Of a stretch of DNA of 64,000 nucleotides, positions 42,478-51,185 are shown one piece after another. Below the pieces are notes generated by a model. The model searched no databases. It was given only the letters and a program-made list of their open reading frames with translations, and was not told where the DNA came from. The position numbers and the translations under genes are program-made. The DNA is from Hyperoodon ampullatus (Eukaryota; Chordata; Mammalia; Artiodactyla; Ziphiidae). Each line of letters opens with the position of its first letter. The first letter of the stretch is position 1. The DNA lies in contig CATKHW010000008.1 in the NCBI GenBank assembly GCA_949752795.1, positions 2,852,001 to 2,916,000 of the forward strand. The letters are read 5' to 3'.

Positions 42478-43249
42478 TGCATCATTGTCGAAGTTGTGCC
42501 CCTCTTCCTGTGCTTTAAAGGTGATTCCAATGTACCTCTAGAAATCTGTTTCCTGCTCTTCTGGCTCGCTTTCAAGTCGGCCTCGTTGCCTTCCCTCAAC
42601 AGATTTTTGGACGATAGTTGTCCTTTATTACTCTGCCAGTTTGTGAATTGCTGTGCCCCTGAGCTCCATTTTTCAACTCATTTTTTGTGAGCAGACGGCA
42701 GTTCCAAAACTTTGGTTTAGGAACTATACTGGTTCCCGGCGGGTGTCTGAGACTTTGGCTAATTCTTCTACCTGCCGGGAACTTAGAGTGACATGTGCCC
42801 ATCCAAATGCCTAACAGCTACTCTCTCATTGGTTCTCCCTCTTCCCTTTCATCCTCTGCCAAATTGGCAACATGTGCGAACCAGGAGGTTAAAGGGGCTG
42901 TCTCTCCAAGTTGGGACATTGATAGTAAAGCAGTTGGAAAGTCAAACCAGAGCACCAGGAGAGGGACTATTAGTTGAGTTTTAGAAACATTTTGTATTCA
43001 CAATATGTCCATTTTCTAGGTTTCACATACACGTTATATCTGTAGTAATATTCCCTTCAACCTGGAGAGCTGGGACCCTTGGAATGTGTGCCATGCATTA
43101 TTGCTTTAAATGGTCTGCATTTGCTCACCGAATCTCACCAATACTCTCAGTCCCAAGTGTCCAGCCTTATGCCATATCCAGGTGTCGTTGTATATATGGT
43201 CATTCCAGGTTTCATCAGAGCCCCTGAAGGAATTGTAAAGTATTTCCCT
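42478..43249. repeat. Unassigned part of the 1.74-kb unit
   Basis: About 770 bp between the palindrome and the oligo(T) tract that I cannot assign to a known element. It recurs in the other units at about 44,217-44,983, 45,959-46,729 and 47,687-48,458. It contains the second inverted repeat. Short open frames in it (for example plus-strand 42,376-42,690 and its equivalents in units 2-4) look alike only because the units are repeats; they differ by frameshifts and stops and show no domain. It may be older L1 body sequence too diverged to read by eye, or the DNA into which the L1 inserted. Confidence 0.7.
42731..42783. repeat. Second inverted repeat, unit 1
   Basis: Arms GGTTCCCGGCGGGT (42,731-42,744) and ACCTGCCGGGAACT (42,770-42,783) are complementary at 12 of 14 positions around a 25-bp loop. 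Unit 2 has the matching arms TTTCCCGGCA (44,471-44,480) and TGCCGGGAAA (44,512-44,521). Unit 3 has TTCCAGGC (46,214-46,221) and GCCTGGAA (46,255-46,262). In unit 4, near 47,940-47,990, the left arm is degraded. Confidence 0.85.
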
Positions 43250-43268
43250 GTTTTTTTGTTTTGTTTTT
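43250..43268 (-). other. L1-like A-tail (oligo-T on plus strand), unit 1
   Basis: The tract TTTTTTTGTTTTGTTTTT lies where an antisense L1 copy should end. It is followed on the plus strand by sequence that runs as an antisense L1 3' UTR up to the ORF2 remnant. It marks the 3' end of the ancestral L1 insertion. The other units carry it near 44,984-45,003, 46,730-46,742 (eroded) and 48,459-48,478. Confidence 0.7.
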
Positions 43269-43619
43269 CAAATTCCTTTTTATAGTGGGTTTGAGCTGAT
43301 TCTCACTACCATGTTTATGCCAGTCTAGACACACTTGATTCCCTTACGGAGACCTATCAATACATAGGTTTTAAGATTCTTACTAGTCAGATATATTCCT
43401 CTGCAGGAAATTTGGTGTTTTGAGTCCCTTTCACTAAGGAAAGTGTAGGTCTTGTCTTTTCCGTAGTTGGTATTTGGAACGGTACCTGTACTAATATAAC
43501 ATTCTGGTTTTATGCATCACCCCACCTCTCCTTCACCCTTAAGCAGGCATAAGAGTGCTTTCTAAATGTGAGACTCTGTTCTCTTTCATAACTCAGTTCA
43601 TGTGTAGCCATGTTTACAG

Positions 43620-44135
43620 GAACTTCATAAGTGATATCTTATGATAAGTTTCTTCTTCTCTGTGACTTATTTCACTTAGAATCATCGTACATGAATCCAC
43701 TCATTTTGCTGCTACTGGCCTTATGACATTCATTTCATGGCTGAGGGATATTCCATCTTACATAAGTAACGCAATTTCTTGAACCATTTTTGTCTTTCCT
43801 GGGATATTTAAGGTGTACCCAAGTGGAGGTTCTTGTAAGCAGTGCAGCACTCAATGTTGTGTTTGCTCTGACTTATTGATTTTCAGTTTTCCCAAGGTAT
43901 CTTCCCTAGACTGGAAGTGCCCTTGGCTCTGTAGCTCTTTTTTTTACTTGTTTTAGTGAACACAATGCACTCCTCCAGAGAGGCAGTTGGCAATTTACAT
44001 CCTGCCTTTCAGCATAAGTAGGCTCCCTTTCCCCATGGCCTGTCTTGCCTTTCTGGTTTTTTACACATGTTGTGGATGTCCCTTTTGACCGTTGGGAAGT
44101 GATACTCCTTTGTAGTGCAGATTTGCATTGCCCGC
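43620..44135 (-). pseudogene. Decayed L1 ORF2 C-terminal remnant, unit 1/2
   Basis: Minus-strand reading from about 44,135 gives MQICTTKEYHFPTVKR, then in a shifted frame VNCQLPLWRSALCSLKQV. Further on, across several stops, there are pieces resembling the ME-Y-SA-K end of ORF2, near 43,740-43,790. Order and spacing agree with the last ~170 codons of L1 ORF2, with multiple frame breaks. The nucleotide text between (CTTATTTCACTTAGAATC and GGCTGAGGGATATTCCATC on the plus strand) also resembles the antisense of mammalian L1 3' ends. It cannot encode a working protein. The L1-like part crosses the unit boundary as I set it, because I began units at the left array junction. Confidence 0.8.
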
Positions 44136-45556
44136 TTGCTTGCTTGGCCAAAAAGGGTGTTTGCGTTTTCTCCTGAATATATTCAGGAGAAAACACATAC
44201 GCCCTTTTTCGCCAAGTGCATCATTGTCGAAGTTGTGTCCTTCTTCCTGTGCTTTAAATGTGGTTCCAATGAACCTCTTGAAATCTGTTTCCTGCTATTC
44301 TGGCTCGCTTTCAAGTCCTCCTCGTTGCCTTCCCTCAACAGATTTTTGGGCGATAATTGTCCTTTATTACTCTGCCAGTTTGTGAATTGCTGTGCCCCTG
44401 AGCACCATTTTTCAACTCGTTTTTTGTGAGCTGACGGCAGGTCCAAAATTTTGGTTCAGAACCTATCCTGTTTCCCGGCAGTTGGCTGAGACTTTGGTTA
44501 ATTCTTCTTCTTGCCGGGAAATTAGAGTGACATGTGCCAGTCCAAATGCCTAACAGCTACTCTCTCATTAGGGCTACTTCTTCCCTTTCATTCTCTGGCA
44601 AATTTGCAAGCTGTGCGAACCAGGAGATTAAAGCTGCTATCTCTCCAAGTTGGGAGATTGATAGTAAAGCAGTTGGAAATTCAATGCAGACCACCAGGAG
44701 AGGGACTATTAGTTGAGTTTTAGAAACCTTTCGTATTCACTGTGTGTCCATTCTCTATGTTTCCCGTACATGTTATAGCTGTAGTAATATTCCCTTAAAC
44801 CTGGAGAGTTTGGACTTTGGAATGTGTTCCACGCATTATTGCTTTAAATGGTCTGCATTTGCTCACCGATTCTCACCAATCCTCTCAGTCCCAAGTGTCC
44901 AGCCTTATGCCACATCCAGGTGTCGTTGTACATAGAGTCATTCCATGTTTCATCAGAGCCCCTGAAGGAATTGTAAAGAATTTCCCTTTTTTTTGTTTTG
45001 TTATTGAAATTCCTTTTTATAGTGGGTTTGAGCTGATTCTCACTGCCATGTTTATGCTAGTCTAGACACACTTGATTCCCTTACGGAGACTTATCAGTAC
45101 ATTCGTTTTAATATTCTTACTAGTCAGATATATTCCTCTCTGGGAAATATGGGTTTTTGAGTCCCTTTCACTGAGGAAGGTGTAGGCCTTGTCTATTCCG
45201 TAGTTGGTTTTTGGAACGGTACCTGTACTAATATCAAACTCTGGTTTTATGCATCACCCCACCTCTCCTTCCCCCTTAAGCAGGCATAAGTGTGTTTTCT
45301 AAATGTGAGACTCTGTTCTCTTTCCTAACTCAGTTCATGTGTATCCAGCCATGTTTACAGGACCTTCATCAGTGATATCTTATGATAAGTTTGATTTTCT
45401 TTATTACTTATTTCACTTAGAATCATCGTACCTGAATTCACTCATTTTTGTGCTACTGGCCTTATGACATTGATTTCATGGCTGAGGGAATATTCCATCA
45501 TACGCAAGTAACACAATTTCTTGCACCATTTTTGTCTTTCCTGGGATATTTAAGGT
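43815..45556 (+). repeat. L1-derived satellite unit 2
   Basis: Second unit, 1,742 bp, with the same order of parts: antisense L1-like remnant, palindrome at 44,143-44,216, unassigned part, oligo(T) at about 44,984-45,003, then antisense L1 3' UTR-like sequence. It has a few bases more than unit 1, for example an extra CCAG-like insertion in GTATCCAGCCATG near 45,350. Confidence 0.9.
44143..44216. repeat. 74-bp palindrome, unit 2
   Basis: The same inverted repeat in unit 2, with arms from CTTGGCCAAAAAGGG to CTTTTTCGCCAAG and centre CTGAATATATTCAG. 33 of 37 arm positions pair. Confidence 0.95.
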
Positions 45557-45878
45557 GTACCCAAGTTGAGGTTCTTGTAAGCAGTGCAGCCCTAACTTTT
45601 GGGGTGGCTCTGTCTTATTGATTTTCAGTTTTCCCAAAGTATATTCCCTAGACTGGAAGTGTCCTTGGCTCTGTAGCTCTGTTGTTAACTTGTTTTAGGG
45701 AACAAAATGCACTCCTCCAGAGAGGCAGTTGGCAATTTACGTCCTGCCCATCAGCATAACTAGGTTCCCTGTTTTCCAGTGCCTGTCTTGCCTTTCTGGT
45801 TTTTACACATTTTCTGGATGTCCCTTTTGACCGGTGGGAAGTGATACTTCTGTGTAGTGCAGATTTGCATTGCCCGCT
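45360..45878 (-). pseudogene. Decayed L1 ORF2 C-terminal remnant, unit 2/3
   Basis: The best preserved of the four. On the minus strand from 45,870 the frame reads MQICTTQKYHFPPVKR and continues with lysine- and glycine-rich sequence ending GTGKQGT, paralleling the basic, glycine-containing stretch that follows in L1 ORF2. A shift of frame then gives VNCQLPLWRSAFCSLKQV. Towards 45,360 come degraded ME-Y-SA-K-like words. The reverse transcriptase and endonuclease domains are absent: only the extreme C terminus was ever in the unit. Stops and frameshifts make it a pseudogene fragment. Confidence 0.8.
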
Positions 45879-47287
45879 TGCTTGCTTGACCAAAAAGGGT
45901 GTATGCGTTTTCTCCTGAATATAATCTGGAGAAAACGCATACGCCTTTATTGGCCAAGTGCATCATTGTCGAAGTTGTGCCCCTCTTCCTGTGCTTTAAA
46001 GGTGATTCAAATGTACCTATTGAAATCTGTTTCCTGCATTTCTGGCTCGCTTTCAAGTCCGCCTCGTTGCCTTCCCTCAACAGATACCTGGACGATAGTT
46101 GTCCATTATTACTCTGCCAGTTTGTGAATTGCTATGCACCTGAGCTCCATTTTTCAACTCGTTTTTTGTGAGCTGACCGCAAGTCCCAAACGTTGGTTAA
46201 GGAACTATACTGGTTCCAGGCGGGTGGCTGAGCCTTTGGTTAATTCTTCTCCCTGCCTGGAAATTAGAGTGACATGTGCCAGTCCAAATGCCTAACAGCT
46301 ACTCTCTCATTGGTTCTCCCTCTTCCCTTTCATCCTCTGCCAAATTAGCAACCAGTGTGAAACAGGAGTTTAAAGGGGCAGTCTCTCCAAGTTGCTAGAT
46401 TGATAGTAAAGCAGTTGAAAATTCACACCGGAGCACCAGGAGAGGGACTATTAGTTGAGATGTAGAAACCATTCGTATTCACAGTGTGTCCATTCTCTAG
46501 TTTTCCCGTACATGTTATAGCTGTAGTAATATTCCCTTCAACCTGGAGAGTTGGGACCTTGGAATGTGTGCCACGCATTATTGCTTTAAATGGTCTACAT
46601 TTGCTCACCGAATCTCTCCAATCCTCTCAGTCCCAAGTGTCCAGCCTTATGCCACATCCAGCTGTCGTTGTAGATAGGGTCATTCCAGGTTTCATCAGAG
46701 CCCCTGAAGGAATTGTAAAGAATTTCCCTGTATTTTGTTTTCGAAATTCCTTTTTATAGTGGGTTTGAGCTGATTCTCACTGCCATGTTTATGCCAGTCT
46801 AGACACACTTGATTCCCTTATGGAGACATATCAATACATAGGTTTTAAGATTCTTACTAAGCAGATATATTCCTCGGTGGGAAATAATGGGTTTTGAGTC
46901 ACTTTTACTGAGGATGGTGTAGGTCTTGTCTATTCTGTATTTGCTTTTTGGAACGGTACCTGTACTAATATCAAACTCTCGTTTTATGCATCACCCCACC
47001 TCTCCTTCCTCCTTAAGCAGGCATAAGAGTGTTTTCTAACTGTGAGACTCTGTTCTCTTTCCTAACTCAGTTCATGTGTATCCATGTTTACAGGACCTTC
47101 ATAAGTGATATCTTATCATAAGTTTCTTTTTCTCTGTGACTTATTTCACTTAGAATCATCGTACATGAATCCACTCATTTTGCTGCTACTGGCCTTATGA
47201 CATTGATTTCATGCTGAGGGATATTCCATCTTACGTAAGTAACACAATTTCTTGAACCATTTTTGTCTTTCCTGGGATATTTCAGGT
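45557..47287 (+). repeat. L1-derived satellite unit 3
   Basis: Third unit, 1,731 bp. The palindrome at 45,885-45,958 is the most degraded of the four (31 of 37 arm positions pair). The oligo(T) tract near 46,730-46,742 is shortened to about TATTTTGTTTTC. The minus strand keeps the clearest ORF2-like reading frame of the block at 45,763-45,870. Confidence 0.9.
45885..45958. repeat. 74-bp palindrome, unit 3
   Basis: The same inverted repeat in unit 3, more degraded (31 of 37 pairs), with centre CTGAATATAATCTG. Length is unchanged at 74 bp. Confidence 0.93.
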
Positions 47288-47606
47288 GTCCCCAAGTTGA
47301 GGTTCTTGTAAGCAGTGCAGCCCTAAATTTTGGGGTGGCTCTGTATTATTGATTCTCAGTGTTCCCAAAGTATATTCCCTACACTGGAAGTGCCCTTGTC
47401 TCTGGAGCACTGTTGATTACTTGTTTTAGGGAACACAATGCACTCCTCCAGAGAGGCAGTTGGCAATTTACATGCTGCCCTTCAGCATAACTATCTCCCT
47501 GTTCTCTAGGTCTTGTCTTGCCCTTCTGGTTTTACATATTTTGTGGCTATCCCTTTTGACCGCTGGGAAATGCACTTCTTTGTAGTGCAGGTTTGCATTG
47601 CCCGCT
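47090..47606 (-). pseudogene. Decayed L1 ORF2 C-terminal remnant, unit 3/4
   Basis: The same ORF2-end remnant as in the other units, but with a 1-bp deletion inside the YHFPPV region. The minus-strand frame reads MQTCTTKKC and then leaves the ORF2 frame. The QLPLWR-type word is represented by the sequence at about 47,450-47,475 in another frame. It is the most damaged copy. Function is ruled out by the frame breaks and by the missing upstream domains. Confidence 0.72.
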
Positions 47607-48849
47607 TGCTTGCTTTGCCAAAAAGGTCGTATGCATTTTCTCCTGAATATATTCAGGAGAAAATGAATACGCACTTTTTGGCCAAGTGCATCATTGTCGA
47701 AATTGTGCCCCTCTTCCTGTGTCTTAATGGTGATTCCAATGTAACTCTTGAATTCTGTTTCCTACTATTCTGGCTCGCTTTCATGTCCACCTCGTTGCCT
47801 TCCCTCAACAGATTTGTGGAAGATTGCTGTCCTTTATTACTCTGCCAGTTTGTGAATTGCTGTGTCCCTGAGCTCCATTTTTCAACTCGTTTTTTGTGAG
47901 CTGACCGCAAGTCCCAAATGTTGGTAAAGAACCTATACTGGTGCCGGCGGTTGGCTGAGACTTTGGTTAATTCTTGCTCATGCCGGGAAATTAGAGTGAC
48001 ATGTGCCCGTCCAAATGCCTAACAGCTACTCTCTCATTGGTACTCCCTCTTCCCATTCATCCTTTGCCAATTTGGCAACTTGTGCGAACCAGGAGGTTAA
48101 AGGGGCTGTCTCTCCAAGTTGGGAGATTGATAGTAAAGCAGTTGGAAAGTGAAACCGGAGCACGAGGAGAGGGACTATTAGTTGAGTTTTAGAAACCTTT
48201 CGTATTCACTGTGTGTTCATTCTCTAGGTTTCCCATACATGTTATAGCTATAGTAATATTCCCTTCTATCTTGAGAGTTGGGACCCAAGGAATGGGTGCC
48301 ACACATTATTGCTTTAAAGGGTCTGCATTTGCTCACCAAATATGACAAATCCTCTCAGTCCCAAGTGTCCAGCCTTATGCCACATATAGCGGTCTTTGTA
48401 GATAGGGTCATTCCAGGTTTCATCAGAGCCCCTGAAGGAATGGTAAAGAATTTCCCTGTTTTTTTCTTTTGTTTTTAAATTCCTTTTTATCGTTGGTTTC
48501 AGCTGATTTTCACTGCCATGTTTATGCCAGTCTAGACACACTTGAATCCCTTACGGAGACATAGCAATACATAGGTTTTAAGATTCTTACTAGTCTGATA
48601 TATTCCTCTCCAGAGAATAGGGGTGTTGAGTCCCGTTCACTGAGGAAGGTGTAGGTCTTGTCTATTCTGTATTTGGATTATGGAATGGTACATGTGCTAA
48701 TATCAAACTCTGGTTTTATGTATCAACCCACCTCTCCGTTCCCCGTAAGCAGGCATAAGTATGTTTTCTATATGTGAGACTCTGTTCTCTTTACTAATTC
48801 AGTTCATGTGTACCCATGTTTACGTTTCCTTCATAAGTGATATCTTATG
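47288..48849 (+). repeat. L1-derived satellite unit 4, truncated
   Basis: Fourth unit, about 1,562 bp. It stops inside the L1 3'-end-like part at TATCTTATG and joins the 25-bp array at TCAGAATGCTCC. It therefore lacks the last ~175 bp that the other units carry up to the GTACCCAAG word. It also has a 1-bp deletion in the ORF2-like part (47,560-47,600) and looks somewhat more diverged than units 1-3. Confidence 0.88.
47613..47686. repeat. 74-bp palindrome, unit 4
   Basis: The same inverted repeat in unit 4, 33 of 37 pairs. One pair that is G:C in the other units (left GCGTTTTC, right GAAAACG) is A:T here (left GCATTTTC, right GAAAATG), so both arms changed together. Confidence 0.94.
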
Positions 48850-49847
48850 TCAGAATGCTCCATGGCTCTTGTCATCATAATGCTCCACGATGCTTGTCAC
48901 CATGATTATCCATGGTCTACTCATCAGAATGCTCCACGGTCTTGCCATCACATTGCTCCATGTCCCTTGTCATCACAATTCTCCACCTCTTTGTCATCAC
49001 AATATACCATGACATTTCTCATCACAATGTTACATGCTCTTTTCATCAAAATTCTCCGTGCACTTGTCATCGCAATGCTCCCTGAACCCTGTCATAGCAA
49101 GCTCCAGATGCTTGTCATCACAATGCTTCATGACATTGTTATAAAAATTCTTAATGTCCCTTGACATCACAATGCTCCCTGCCATTGTCATCACAATTAT
49201 CCATGACACATGTCATCACAATGCTCCAAGCCCTTGTCATCACAATGCTCCATTACACCAGTCATAACAATGCTCCATGACCCCTGCCATCACAATGTTC
49301 CACGGCCTTGTCATCACAAGGCTCCATGACCCTTGTCATCACAATGCTCCAAGACCTCTGTAATCACAATTCTCCATGCCACTTTTCATCCCAATGCTCC
49401 ATGAACACTGTCATAACAATGCACCATGCCCATCATCATAATGATTCATGCTATTGTCATCACAATGAAATCAAAATGCTCCATGGCCTCTGTCATCACA
49501 ATGCTCCAAACCCTTGTGATCACAATGTTCCATAACACTTGTCATCACAATGACCCATGACGCTGGTCATCACAATTATCCATGTTCTACTCATCACAAT
49601 GCTCCATGATGTTTGTCATCACAATGTTCAATACACTTATCATCACAATGCTCCCTGACAGTTGTCATCAGTATGCTCCTTGAACCCTGTCATGACAAGG
49701 CTCCATGCATTTTTCATCACAATGCTCCATTCCCTTTTCATCACAATGCTCCAAGACCACTGTAATCACAATGCTCCATGTCCTTGTCATCACAAATCTC
49801 CATGACGCATGTCATCAGAATGCTCCATTGCCTTCTCATCAAATTGC

Positions 49848-51185
49848 TCCATGCCCTTGTAATCACATTGCTTCAAAACCCCTGTAATCTCAATGCTCCA
49901 AGCACCTTTTCGTCAGAATTCTCCATGAACCTTTTAATCAAATTGCTCCATTAACCCTGACATCACAGAGTTCCATAACCCCTGTCATCAAAATGTTTCA
50001 TGACACTTTTCATCAATTTGCTCCATGACCCTGTCATCACAATGTTCCCTGCACTTCTCATCACAATGCACCACGACCTTGTCATCAAAATGCTCCATGA
50101 CGTTTGTCATCAGAAAGCTCCAAGACCCTTGGCATCAGAATGTTCCATGAGACTTGTGATCACAAGGCTCCATGGTCTTCTCATCACATTGCTCAAGGAC
50201 CTTGTCATCACAATGCTCCATTCCCTTGTCATCACAATGCTCCATGACCACTCTCATCACAATGCTCCATGACACCTGTCATCACAATGCTCCATGCCCC
50301 TTGTCATTACAGAGATCCATGACGCTCTTCATCATAATTATCCATGGTCTTTTCATCACAATGCTCCACGGTCTTGCTATCGCAATTCTCCATGCCCTGT
50401 TCATCACAATGCTCCATGTCCCATGTCATTACAATTCTCCAAGTCCTTGTCATCACAATGCTTCGTGACACTTCTCATCACAATGATACATGATCTTGTC
50501 ATCACAATTCTCCACATCCTTGTCATCAAAATGCTCCAAAAATCTTGTCATCACAATGCTCCATGCACTTTTCCTCACAATGCTTTCTCACCAATGATAT
50601 CACAATGTTCCATCACTAGTCATCACAATACTCCCTCACCCTTGTCATCACAATATTCCATGACCCCTGTAATCACAATCCTCCATGCCCTTGTCATCAC
50701 AAACCACCATGACGCATGTCATCAGAATGCTCCATGGCCTTCTCATCATAATGCTCAATGCCCTTGTCATCACAATGCTCCAACACCGCTGTAATCACAA
50801 TGCTCCATGCCCCTTTTCATCTCAATGCTCCATGAACCCTATCATCACAATGCACCGTGCCCATCACCATAATATTTCATGCTATTGTCTTCACAATGAA
50901 ATCAAAACGCTTAATGACCTCTGTCATCACAATGCACCAAACCCTTCTGATCACAATGTTCCATAACACTTGTCATCACAATGTCCCATGACGCTGGTCA
51001 TCACAATTATCCATGTTCTACTCATCAAAATGTTCCATGATGTTTGTCATCACAATGCTCAATACACTTTTCATCACAATGCTCCCTGACAGTTGTCATC
51101 AGTATGCTCCTTGAAACCTGTCATGACAAGGCTCCATGCATTTTTCATCACAATGCTCCATTCCCTTTTCATCACAATGATCCAA
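49848..51185 (+). repeat. 1.3-kb segment, partner at 60,998-62,335
   Basis: Offset is a constant 11,150 bp over about 1.34 kb, with a low number of differences (for example AATCACATTGCTTCAAAACC at 49,861 and 61,011). It overlaps the start of the 3,119-bp unit. After the partner ends, a later part of the 3,119-bp unit follows at a different offset (52,703 against 62,972, i.e. 10,269 bp), so the distal copy lacks about 0.9 kb. Confidence 0.8.

Larger units (their letters stand above)
42076..43814 (+). repeat. L1-derived satellite unit 1
   Basis: First unit, 1,739 bp, entered from the 25-bp array at the word GTAACCAAGTTGAGG (the other units have GTACCCAAG or similar). It holds antisense L1-like sequence to about 42,403, the 74-bp palindrome at 42,404-42,477, the unassigned part to 43,249, an oligo(T) tract at about 43,250-43,268, and then the start of the next L1-like stretch. 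Open frames here are short and not conserved as proteins between units. Confidence 0.9.
42076..48849 (+). repeat. L1-derived ~1.74-kb satellite block, 3.9 units
   Basis: Four head-to-tail copies of one unit begin at 42,076, 43,815, 45,557 and 47,288 (periods 1,739, 1,742 and 1,731 bp); the last is cut short by about 175 bp. Each unit contains an oligo(T) tract, an antisense L1-like 3' end, a 74-bp palindrome, and about 770 bp that I do not recognise. Unit length and L1 origin fit my recollection of the common cetacean satellite, which argues for a cetacean genome and, by length, not a dolphin. The block is embedded in the unrelated 25-bp array. Its order and repetition show it is a piece of a tandem satellite, not a fresh retrotransposon insertion. 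The species inference rests on memory and needs a database match. Confidence 0.92.

Noticed and set aside
42376..42690. Plus-strand 104-codon frame in the L1-satellite unit, similar in units 2-4, as a conserved small protein
   Set aside because: Similarity follows from the DNA repeat. It crosses the palindrome, frames differ by indels between units, and no domain or start context is evident.
42731..42783. CENP-B box in the CCCGGCGGG region, or near the TCCGGGAA monomers at ~21.9 and ~25.75 kb
   Set aside because: The TTCG half at the required spacing from CGGG is missing on both strands; only a partial match by eye.
42478..43249. Retroviral LTR in the unassigned part of the unit
   Set aside because: No TG...CA ends, polyadenylation signal or primer-binding site could be placed convincingly; left unassigned.
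42076..48849. Intact or active L1 insertion
   Set aside because: Only the 3' end is present, broken by stops and shifts and repeated in tandem at 1.74 kb, with no target-site duplication at the block ends.
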